A stretch of 64,000 bases of DNA from contig CACVBU010000865.1 of assembly GCA_902728285.1 (NCBI GenBank), positions 2,678,842 through 2,742,841 on the forward strand, written 5' to 3'. Below the pieces are notes generated by a model. The model ran no database searches, had not been told where the DNA came from, and worked only from the letters and a program-made list of their open reading frames with translations. How positions within the stretch are numbered: position 1 is the stretch's first letter; each line of letters starts with the position of its first letter. The DNA is from Clytia hemisphaerica (taxonomy: Eukaryota; Cnidaria; Hydrozoa; Leptothecata; Clytiidae). The position numbers and the translations under genes were made by a program. This document shows positions 56,118 through 64,000 of the stretch, in pieces.

Positions 56118-56434
56118 TGTTGCAAAACTTGATGACAAGGGTGGGTCTTCCATAAATGTTGATGAGGAAGGGCGGTCTTCCATAGATCTTGATGAGCAAG
56201 GTGTGTCTTCCACATATCTTGATGAGGAAGGGTGGTCTTCCATAGATCTTGATGAGCAAGGTGTGTCTTCCACATATCTTGATGAGGAAGGGCGTTCTTC
56301 CATAGATCTTGATGAGCAAGGTGTGTCTTCTAGAGATCTTGATGACAAAGGAGTTTCTCTCTCTATAAAGCTGGGTAATAATTCTTCATCAGAATTATCA
56401 TCATCAGTTATAATACTCAATGGCAAATTGAGTT
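56118..56434 (-). CDS. HECT-like gene exon with 20-residue tandem repeats
   Basis: Bounded by acceptor tcttacctag and donor AACA|GTGAGT, which is phase 0 and matches the next exon's acceptor at 54,340. It begins LNLPLSIITDDDNSDEELLP and is followed by about five units of SSRSMEDRPSSSRYVEDTPC type (60 bp each), then PPLSSSFAT. This Ser/acidic segment precedes the CUE/HECT part. The 60-bp DNA repeat also opens frames on both strands that are not genes. Incoming phase is 1, and the upstream exon end is not resolved. Confidence 0.6.
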
Positions 56435-56671
56435 CTAGGTAAGATCCCAAACAAAATCTTTGCCAACACATGGTTTAACAATTCTATGTTTGTCTCTTTT
56501 TACAAAGTGAAAGTCATGACTTTTAATAAAGTGAAGTTTTGGCTTCAAGCACATAACAATTTTTTTACGAATATCTTCTTCAAACATAGAAGAACACAGT
56601 GTTACCATAGCTTGCTTTAACGCAATCATCTCATCATGGAAAATATATTCATCAGCTGCATGTTGCTTTAT
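56435..56671 (-). CDS. Upstream exon of the HECT-like gene (approximate 3' limit)
   Basis: After acceptor tgtttatgtag the frame reads IKQHAADEYIFHDEMIALKQ, AMVTLCSSMFEEDIRKKIVM and KPKLHFIKSHDFHFVKRD. Composition is convincingly coding, but I cannot name a domain. The frame closes at a stop overlapping the next acceptor; the true donor would have to be phase 1 and is not obvious (a weak CCAT|GTGTTG near 56,473 would fit). Further upstream exons were not identified before 57,000. Confidence 0.45.
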   Translation of the reverse strand: MKQHAADEYIFHDEMIALKQAMVTLCSSMFEEDIRKKIVMCLKPKLHFIKSHDFHFVKRDKHRIVKPCVGKDFVWDLT

Positions 56672-57039
56672 CTACATAAACATCATTATGGATTTGTGAA
56701 AACTACCTAAAATCAATGGGATTACCCCCCTTTGATCTTGGAATAGGTTCCTAATTGATAATTCAGAACTGATTCGGAGGAACAAAGCATTCTCTGACAA
56801 ATTATATTCTGCCATGCTCTCTCAAGGGAACAATTTGGCCATCAGTGCACGTGAATATGGTCCTTCAAAAGTATTCAATGAGTTCCCTTTGATTGAACAA
56901 ATGTTGCTGGTATTGTTTGATTGGGAACTTTTCAAATTAGAACAAAATGTTCTTTTTCATTTAAAAGAGAACATAATATTCATTTGAAATTGAAGGAAAA
57001 AAATTTAATATAAATAAGGAAATTCTTTTACGAGAGTAC

Positions 57040-58025
57040 AAAGGGTAATGTTTGAAGATTATAACAATGATTTGAGGATTATAACAATAAATAATGTTCT
57101 ACAAGGGTATATTCATTTTTTAAAAGGAACATGTCATACACTATATATACATATTACTTTTTTCAAGGATCATATCATACTGTATATAAGTGTTGTTCCT
57201 TTTTATAAGGAACAGATCATACACTATATCTATATGCATATTCCTTTTTTATAAGGAATATCTCATACTGTATATAAGTGTTGTTCCTTTAAAATTGAAT
57301 ATAAAGAGTAATTTTTAAAAGGAATGATTTGAAGATTATTACAATAAGTATTTTTATACAATGTTTTATTCAATTTTTAAAAGGAACATGTCATACACTA
57401 TATATACATATTTCTTTTTTATAAGGATCATATCATACTGTATATAAGTGTTGTTCCTTTTTATAAGGAACAGATCATACACTATATCTATATGCATATT
57501 CCTTTTTTATAAGGAATATCTCATACTGTATATAAGTGTTGTTCCTTTAAAATTGAATATAAAGAGTAATTTTTAAAAGGAATGATTCAAAGATTATTAC
57601 AATGAGTATTTTTATACAATGTTTTATTCAATTTTTAAAAGGAACATGTCATACACTATATATACATATTTCTTTTTTATAAGGATCATATCATACTGTA
57701 TATAAGTGTTGTTCCTTTTTATAAGGAACAAATGATACACTATATTTATATGCATATTCCTTATTTATGAGGAATATCTTATGCTGTATATAAGTGTTGT
57801 TCCTTTAAAATTGAATATAAAGAGTAATTTTTAAAAGGAATGATTTAAAAATTATTACAATAAGTAAATTTATACAATGATATATTCCTTTTTATAAGAA
57901 ACATATCATACACTATATATGTATTCCTTTTTTATAAGGATCGTATGATACTGTATATAAGTGTTGTTCCTTTTTAAAAGGAATATAAAGGGTAAATTTA
58001 AAAAGGAACAATTAATTTTAAGATT
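57040..58025. repeat. Tandem repeat, ~257-bp unit, about four copies
   Basis: 'ggaacatgtcatacactata' recurs at 57,126, 57,383 and 57,641, with a diverged copy at about 57,897. Each unit has several short palindromes (ccttttttataagg, ttcctttttataaggaa) alternating with 'catactgtatataagtgttg', so the repeat could extrude multiple small hairpins. It is almost pure AT plus CC/GG steps. The 68-codon frame in the first unit is not a gene. Confidence 0.85.
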
Positions 58026-58426
58026 TTTACAATAAATAATTTTATATGTTGTAATTATAAAGTAACTGTTTGTACTTTATATTTGTATTATTCATATTTA
58101 AAAAACTATAAACACTAAATAATTTTTTAGAGAGAATGATTTTAATATCATTGTCAAAAATAAGGAATATTATTACGTTTATTCCTATTTTCCCAAAACA
58201 GAAAGAGAAATACAAAATTGGGTTCTGATTGGTCCGTTAAGAATCAGCGCTGGTGAAATTGTAGCTCTTGGAAAAGAACCAATGGAAAAAGGCAAATTTT
58301 GGCGGGGACTTAATAGTGCCAATTTAAAGTGGAACGATGTTAAATGGAACTAATGGTATCATTTAGACTTTGAACCCATTGAAAAGAACCAATGAAATCG
58401 TGCAATCAAACAAAAGGAATTTTGTG

Positions 58427-58471
58427 CATAAATAGAGGGATCATTCGTTCTTTCTAATCATTAGACTCAGT
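58427..58471 (+). promoter_or_regulatory. Candidate core promoter (TATA-like plus initiator)
   Basis: CATAAATAG at 58,427-58,435 lies about 40 bp upstream of a TCAGT initiator-like element (58,467) and just before the ATG of the recombinase-like gene at 58,476. This would leave a very short 5' UTR. The inference rests on spacing only. Confidence 0.35.
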
Positions 58472-58475
58472 CAAT

Positions 58476-60200
58476 ATGAAGAGGACGTTTCATAAAAAAG
58501 AGTGGAAAAATGTTGAGGGTGCCAGCGAAAAAGCCAAACGACTGAAATTACAACCAGATATCAATGGTATTTATCTTTGTCCACTCAGTGAATGTGACAG
58601 CAACGCTTACAAAAGTCAGAGAGGTTGCCGGAAACACGTCACAGAAAAACACGGCTGGTTTTTCTTTTTTGACGAAAAACCCAAGATAGAAGATAAATTT
58701 CCAGAGAAGCTTTTGAATCCAGCAACCAAACTTTCACCGTTGAGAACAAAGACCTGGGATATGCCATCCTTTTCAAACAAGTGTGGATTAGCTCAAGACT
58801 TCGTTAATTGGATTTGCAGTGCTGGTGGTGGTGGAAAAGACAAAGATCAAGCTGAACAAATCGTCAAGAGAATACTCAAATTTGCAAAATACTGTTGTTC
58901 AGATCTTGATGACTCGTGTGAACTGACCAAAGTCATGATGGAATATTGCATTGGTTGCGTCCAGTTTATCGAGAGATTTGTTGTGTTTATTGAAACCGAA
59001 TGCAAAATGGGTAAACCAGGTATCATTTCATATTTACAATCTCTTTCTCATTGCCTTGACTTTATGAGATACAAGGGAGTAGACTCTACAAAACTTTCAG
59101 TTTTCATGACGAGTGAAGTATTTCTATCTCGTGCTAAACAATGCCTACGGAGACAAATGCGAGTGGAGTGGAACACGTTATTCAGTATTGAAACACTTGA
59201 GAGCAAAAACAGCTGGGCCACTTTGGCAGAGCTTCAAACAGTTTTGCCATACCACGAAACTAGATATGAACAGATACTGAAACTGATAACAACTAAAAAC
59301 CATTCCTCTAGGGATTTGTCATTTGCCACTTCATTTATCGTGGCAATGCTGTTCCTGAGAGTAAAGTCAAGTAGGCCAATGACTTACCAATTTATAACGA
59401 TTCCCATGATGAATTCGATCAAAGAGGATGGTATGATTGACCAAACAAAATTTAAAACAAACTCAACATATGCATTTGACTCTCTACTATTTGAAAAAAT
59501 TGTTTTAGAAAAAGTGAAACAGTATGTTGAAATTGTGAGACCAACTTTCAAACCATGTTGTCAGTATCTTTTAGTGAACGGAAATGGTACACAGCTGAAG
59601 AATCTTGGTGATATCTTTGGCAGAATGGTCTATCAAGCGATTGGAAAATATGTGAATCCAACGAGATATCGACAAATTATTGAAACTGAGAGCGCAGAAC
59701 GTTTGACTACAGAAGAACAGGCAATCGTCAGCTTGGACCAAAAACACACATCAAACGTTGCAAAAGTCCACTATCAAAAACAAAAATCTCGAGATGTTGC
59801 GCGAAAGGCCAGCGAATGCATGAAAATACTGATCAATAACAGTCCTAGCTCTACCATCACCGACGATCAGGACAATAGGAAGGTAAGCGTTGAAAACACA
59901 ATTGACATGTCTAACGATAATTCTCAACCAGACGACGAATCACCAAATGTCGAATCTCAAAAACCTAAGAAACCTACATCAACAGCCAAACCTCCAAAAA
60001 GCACGCAACGCTCACCAACCGAACGAAAGCCAAAAAGCTCTTTCACAGCAGAAGAAGACGATTTCATTCTTAAAGGACTGAGGAAGTATGGCCAAGGCAA
60101 ATGGACGCGCATTCTTAAAGATCCAGAATTTTGTTTTCACCCTTCACGAACAAACGCTACTCTCATGACAAGAGCAAAAGCTAAAAACTTGATTTCTTAG
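58476..60200 (+). CDS. Tyrosine-recombinase-like protein with C2H2 finger and Myb/SANT domain
   Basis: A single 574-residue frame. A C2H2 finger (Cys35, Cys40, His54, His59) precedes a helical domain (about 95-290). The recombinase-like core has Arg300 in RVKSSRPMTYQ, then YVNPTRYRQIIETES with Arg397, His424 in KHTSNVAKVHYQK and Tyr433 nine residues later. That H-x8-Y spacing and the order R..R..H..Y match tyrosine recombinases. The usual His before the second Arg seems replaced by Asn394, and I could not place the beta-hairpin Lys. After an acidic, Pro/Lys-rich linker, FTAEEDDFILKGLRKYGQGK with KWTRIL (about 523-560) is a Myb/SANT domain resembling telobox types. Intronless, so likely a Crypton-like transposon protein or a domesticated one. 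It is tail-to-tail with an SF3 helicase gene. Confidence 0.65.
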   Translation: MKRTFHKKEWKNVEGASEKAKRLKLQPDINGIYLCPLSECDSNAYKSQRGCRKHVTEKHGWFFFFDEKPKIEDKFPEKLLNPATKLSPLRTKTWDMPSFSNKCGLAQDFVNWICSAGGGGKDKDQAEQIVKRILKFAKYCCSDLDDSCELTKVMMEYCIGCVQFIERFVVFIETECKMGKPGIISYLQSLSHCLDFMRYKGVDSTKLSVFMTSEVFLSRAKQCLRRQMRVEWNTLFSIETLESKNSWATLAELQTVLPYHETRYEQILKLITTKNHSSRDLSFATSFIVAMLFLRVKSSRPMTYQFITIPMMNSIKEDGMIDQTKFKTNSTYAFDSLLFEKIVLEKVKQYVEIVRPTFKPCCQYLLVNGNGTQLKNLGDIFGRMVYQAIGKYVNPTRYRQIIETESAERLTTEEQAIVSLDQKHTSNVAKVHYQKQKSRDVARKASECMKILINNSPSSTITDDQDNRKVSVENTIDMSNDNSQPDDESPNVESQKPKKPTSTAKPPKSTQRSPTERKPKSSFTAEEDDFILKGLRKYGQGKWTRILKDPEFCFHPSRTNATLMTRAKAKNLIS

Positions 60201-60339
60201 AATATTTACTAGTTGAACTATATAAAAAATTATTTAAATTAACTTTCTTTGAATTTTTTTAATTACTACAATTAGTTGTAAATTTCATATAAACATTTAT
60301 TATATACTATTCATCAACTTTAAGAACATTTAACAAATC

Positions 60340-61965
60340 CAAACCAGAAGTCTTGTCACCCTCTCTCACCCTTAATAACGTCTTATCACACTCTATCTAC
60401 ACTATTCACAGGTTTGACAATAACTAGAAATTTGAGAAAACGAAAGTGAAAATCTAGTCACCCTCTCTCACCCTCAATAACGTCTTATTACACTTTATCT
60501 ATTCACAGGTTTGGAAATAACTAGAAATTTGAGAAATCGAAAGTGGAAATCTTGTCACCCCCTTTCACCCTTAATAACGTCTTATCACACTCTATCTAGA
60601 CTATTCACAGGTTTGGAAATAACTAGAAATTTGAGTAATCGAAAGTGAAAATTTTGTCGCCCCCTTTCACCCTTAATAACGTCTTATCACACCCTATCTA
60701 CACTATTCACAGGTTTGGAAATAACTAGAAATTTGGGAAAACGAAAGTTGAAATCTAGTCACCCCCTTTCACCCTTAATAACGTCTTATCACACCCTATC
60801 TACACTATTCACAGGTTTGGAAGAAACTAGAATTTTGAGTAATCGAAAGTGAAAATTTTGTCGCCCCCTTTCACCCTTAATAACGTCTTATCACACTCTA
60901 TCTACACTATTCACAGGTTTGGAAATAACTAGAAATTTGGGAAAACGAAAGTGGAAATCTTGTCACCCCCTTTCACCCTTAATAACGTCTTATCACACTC
61001 TATCTAGACTATTCACAGGTTTGGAAATAACTAGAAATTTGAGTAATCGAAAGTGAAAATTTTGTCGCCCCCTTTAACCCTTAATAACGTCTTATCACAC
61101 TCTATCTACACTATTCACAGGTTTGGAAATAACTAGAAATTTGGGAAAACGAAAGTGGAAATCTTGTCACCCCCTTTCACCCTTAATAACGTCTTATCAC
61201 ACTCTATCTAGACTATTCACAGGTTTGGAAATAACTAGAAATTTGAGTAATCGAAAGTGAAAATTTTGTCGCCCCCTTTCACCCTTAATAACGTCTTATC
61301 ACACTCTATCTACACTATTCACAGGTTTGGAAATAACTAGAAATTTGGGAAAACGAAAGTTGAAATCTAGTCACCCCCTTTCACCCTTAATAACGTCTTA
61401 TCACACCCTATCTACACTATTCACAGGTTTGGAAATAACTAGAAATTTGAGAAATCGAAAGTGGAAATCTTGTCACCCCCTTTCACCCTTAATAACGTCT
61501 TACCACACCCTATCTACACTATTCACAGGTTTGGAAGAAACTAGAAATTTGAGAAATCGAAAGTGGAAATTTTGTCACCCCCTTTCACCCTTAATAACGT
61601 CTTATCACACCCTATCTAGACCATTCACAGGTTTGGAAGAAACTAGAATTTTGAGTAATCGAAAGTGAAAATTTTGTCGCCCCCTTTCACCCTTAATAAC
61701 GTCTTATCACACCCTATCTACACTATTCACAGGTTTGGAAGAAACTAGAATTTTGAGTAATCGAAAGTGAAAATTTTGTCGCCCCCTTTCACCCTTAATA
61801 ACGTCTTATCACACTCTATCTACACTATTCACAGGTTTGGAAGAAACTAGAATTTTGAGTAATCGAAAGTGAAAATTTTGTCGCCCCCTTTCACCCTTAA
61901 TAACGTCTTATCACACCCTATCTACACTATTCACAGGTTTGATAAAAACTAGAAATTTGAGAAAA
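60340..61965. repeat. Minisatellite of 102-bp units, about 16 copies
   Basis: The phrase 'ttcacaggtttggaaataac' recurs with a 102-bp period (60,604, 60,706, 60,808 and on); the first two steps are shorter. Two unit types differ at 'gagtaatcgaaagtgaaaat' (with tttgtcgcc) and 'gggaaaacgaaagtggaaat' (with cttgtcacc). From about 60,570 to 61,330 they alternate, so the working unit there is a 204-bp dimer. Because 102 is a multiple of three, repeats stay in frame and give false frames such as 61,327-61,668. Confidence 0.95.
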
Positions 61966-62213
61966 CGTATAAACGAAAAATATTTATTTTGATGTTATAT
62001 TTCTTTCATTTGATAAAAAGGATTGCTTAAACGTGACGAGTTAAAAAACACGAATACTTGAGCACAAAAGCACGCGTTCCGAAAGTCGAGAAATACCTCT
62101 TTCAATATAACTAAGAACAGTGGAAGAGAAAACATTGAAAACACGACTTTTCAGCTCTATAAAAGGTTTTTCGTCTTACAAAATATAAAAATTTTAAAAC
62201 TTAAAATTTTCGT

Positions 62214-62219
62214 TTTATT
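62214..62219 (-). promoter_or_regulatory. Polyadenylation signal of the SF3 helicase gene
   Basis: On the minus strand AATAAA occurs 18 bp after the helicase stop codon, in 'acttaataaaacgaaa'. It gives the gene a very short 3' UTR and places its end about 250 bp from the minisatellite. Confidence 0.55.
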
Positions 62220-62236
62220 AAGTTAAATGTCTGAAT

Positions 62237-63234
62237 TCAGTCTTCGTCTGAAACTAGGTTTGCTTCGGAGATTTTAAACGAAACACCCGAGTCCGATGCA
62301 TTAATTTGACCTTCCTTTTCTTTTGGTTGTGGTTCCTTTTTGCCATCTTCGTCTTCAGTTTTGCCATTTGTCATGTTACTGTCAGGTGGTAACTCCTCTC
62401 CGATCTCGGATTGCTTTTGATCATCTTCCTTTGTTTCGTTAGTTTCACCTGGTTTGTCTTGTTCCATTTCTTCTGATGTTGAAGCGGGCTGATGTAGGGG
62501 TGGAGTATTTCCTGCATTTTCATCTTCATTGTTGGTTTTGAGTGCCTCATTTTCACTGTCACTTGTAAAAACAAGTCGCTGTCTTTTCGTTTTCGTCACC
62601 ATTTCATCATCGCTAGAGCTCAGCACGTTTCTCTTTCGAAGCGGCTCAGGAGATTTTGGAATGTTGTCCTCATAGTCTGGGAAGAGGAGGCAGAAATTGT
62701 GAAGGTCGAACCAGCTTCGTTGCCAGCCTTTCCTCAACAGCCATGTATCAAACACGGAATCGGGAAGAGCCCAGCTCATCCTCAATCGACGATGGAACAT
62801 CTTTTCAGCGTTTACGGAGATCACAATTTCGTCCCAGGCACCTTCAAAGTTAGTAAGAAGGTTGTAAACCTTTGTGCAGTATGCGTCATCGCACGTTTCC
62901 GATTCATTGTCGAAATGCGGAGACTCCCATTGCAGTTGATCGTACAGGACGCCCTCAGTTTTGTCCGCATCCATAACAGCAGAATCCACAGCGCTTTCAA
63001 TGGAAGATACTCGGTGGTCATTTGGCGTGCTTGTTTTCAGAGGGCTGCACTGCGAGAACGAGAACTGTTCTGTTTCTTCCGCTTCCATGAGACTCTCCAT
63101 TGGGGTGCAGTCAAAATCATTGTAAACCGCTCCGTGTTCGAGCGTCTCCTCCATATCGTTATCGAAGAGTGGCGTGTCCTTTAACACCTCGGCGAGATAA
63201 TGAAAGACTTGCATACAGTTTTGACGAAGCCAAC
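62237..63234 (-). CDS. SF3 helicase gene, last exon (C-terminal region)
   Basis: Opens after acceptor cacttttctcag in phase 1 with WLRQNCMQVFHYLAEVLKD, the C-terminal helix of the helicase core. It continues through a middle segment (VYNLLTNFEGAWDEIVISVN; RKGWQRSWFDLHNFC) to a 130-residue acidic, Ser/Glu/Lys-rich tail with a basic KTKRQR motif (possible nuclear signal), ending LVSDED. About 332 codons. The acidic tail is typical of nuclear replication or chromatin proteins. No further enzymatic motif was seen in this exon. Confidence 0.8.
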
Positions 63235-63396
63235 CTGAGAAAAGTGAGACAAAGATATGACAAAGTATGGCCAGCTAGTTCATCTAATTACTGAATATGC
63301 TCCAAATGCTAAATCAAAAAGCATAACAAAATACTTGTCGGTTTTGATCAAGGTATGCTCGTTCTATTACCCTGAAAGACGAAAGACAATACTTAC

Positions 63397-63589
63397 GTGT
63401 TACTTTTTTGTCTTTCTTTGGGAGTGAATCACAATTGAAGACCTCAAGACGTGTCGCGATTGCTTGGTTGTCAATATCATTTACAAAGTCGGGCATTTCA
63501 TTTGTCGTCAAGAAAAATCCAGAGTTGTATCTGATCCGGTTGCCTTGTTTGTGCTTCTGGGGTAAAAACAGCAGACCACCTAAAAGGAA
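63397..63589 (-). CDS. SF3 helicase exon: motif C and arginine finger
   Basis: Between acceptor tttccttttag and donor ACAC|GTAAGT, phase 1 on both sides. It reads GLLFLPQKHKQGNRIRYNSG, then FFLTTNEMPDF (motif C with the sensor Asn), then NQAIATRLEVFNCDSLPKKD, whose Arg is placed like the SF3 arginine finger. These elements are shared by initiator helicases of small DNA viruses and related eukaryotic mobile elements. Confidence 0.85.
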
Positions 63590-63712
63590 ATCAAAAAAGC
63601 AATTATGTAAAGACGAAAACTATTGTGTTTCTTTGTCAAATAAAGCTTTTAATACATGCAATAAAGCTTGCAATACATGCAATAAAACTTTATCAAGAAA
63701 AACATGCATTAC

Positions 63713-63859
63713 CTTGGAGAATTCTTTTAGCATCGTCACAGCCAAGACATTCCGGCGTCCATTCATCCATGAGAACCACTTGTGTATTGTCAGTAAGCAT
63801 TGAAGCAGAAAACTTTCCGTCATTCATCATACCCGCTATGTAACGCGCAGGAACGACAC
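63713..63859 (-). CDS. SF3 helicase exon: Walker B
   Basis: Between acceptor tcaaatttag and donor CCAAG|GTAATG, phase 1 on both sides. It reads VVPARYIAGMMNDGKFSASM, then LTDNTQVVLMDEWTPE, which is a Walker B strand with Asp-Glu, then DDAKRILQG. It joins the Walker A exon and the motif C exon without a frame change. Confidence 0.85.
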
Positions 63860-63962
63860 CTAAATTTGAAAGAAAAAGACTTCAGTCATTAAGAAGAGCA
63901 CCTCTAAGGATTGAAAATTGCAAATGCTTAGTTCAAATGCCTTTTCAAAATGGAAAATATAC

Positions 63963-64000
63963 CTTGGATAGCGCTGAACCAGCTGGTCTTTCCCGAATCC
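63963..64000 (-). CDS. SF3 helicase exon: Walker A (cut by the window edge)
   Basis: The last bases of the window, read on the minus strand, give DSGKTSWFSAIQ and a donor (CCAAG|GTATAT, phase 1). GKTS is the Walker A end, and the preceding Gly residues lie outside. The gene continues beyond 64,000, so any N-terminal nuclease or origin-binding domain cannot be seen here. Confidence 0.8.

Noticed and set aside
61327-61668. 113-codon frame in the minisatellite
   Set aside because: A consequence of the 102-bp period being a multiple of three.
60340-61965. Regular repeat that could be mistaken for a CRISPR array
   Set aside because: There are no unique spacers, units are 102 bp and diverge as a whole, and the setting is eukaryotic.
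62699-63184. 161-codon plus-strand frame opposite the helicase last exon
   Set aside because: Antisense shadow; the minus strand has phase-consistent splicing and SF3 motifs.
1-64000. tRNA, rRNA or snRNA genes
   Set aside because: No A/B box pair with a cloverleaf, and no conserved rRNA or snRNA stretch, was noticed by eye; a covariance-model scan was not possible.

Overview
This is animal nuclear DNA that is AT-rich, intron-bearing and very repeat-dense. It has spliced genes with GT/AG introns of roughly 50 bp to 2 kb, abundant MITE-like inverted-repeat elements, a full-length BEL/Pao LTR retrotransposon, a CR1/L2-like non-LTR element with a 2A-like motif, and Naiad-type Penelope-like fragments. 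From the families present I infer an early-branching marine invertebrate, with a cnidarian more likely than a sponge. That placement is from memory of family distributions and was not tested. No tRNA, rRNA, bacterial operon or CRISPR was seen.

Layout. 0-4.3 kb: nested MITEs and a foldback repeat that holds one possible first exon. 4.86-17.4 kb (+): a long multi-exon reading frame. Splice phases agree at nearly every junction and join a protein kinase domain, a cysteine-peptidase-like domain, an array of short reiterated Ser/Lys/Asn-rich exons, a MULE (DDE) transposase domain and a SWIM zinc finger, with two possible C-termini. Its introns carry several MITEs. 17.7-19.6 kb: no gene seen. 19.6-23.7 kb: satellite of about 865-bp units. 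24-28 kb: AT-rich DNA, a non-LTR fragment, a Q/N-rich ORF and an array of ~28-bp palindromes. 28.2-29.8 kb: 5' half of a non-LTR retrotransposon. 30.8-33.1 and 37.5-38.3 kb (-): decayed Penelope-like pieces. 39.4-41.2 kb: a MITE with an 8-bp target duplication, two candidate exons and a second inverted repeat. 44.99-53.72 kb (+): a young, apparently intact BEL/Pao element with 851-bp LTRs that look identical. 53.7-56.7 kb (-): exons of a HECT-like E3 ligase gene with one in-frame stop; the BEL element sits just beyond the splice donor of its last visible exon. 57.0-58.0 kb: tandem ~257-bp repeat. 58.5-60.2 kb (+): intronless tyrosine-recombinase-like protein with a C2H2 finger and a Myb/SANT domain. 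60.3-61.96 kb: 102-bp minisatellite. 62.2-64.0 kb (-): C-terminal four exons of a superfamily 3 helicase gene that runs off the window.

The most interesting points are the kinase/peptidase/MULE/SWIM composite gene and the tail-to-tail pair of tyrosine recombinase and SF3 helicase around a minisatellite. Both could be undescribed mobile-element or domesticated-element architectures. All functional statements rest on motifs read by eye.
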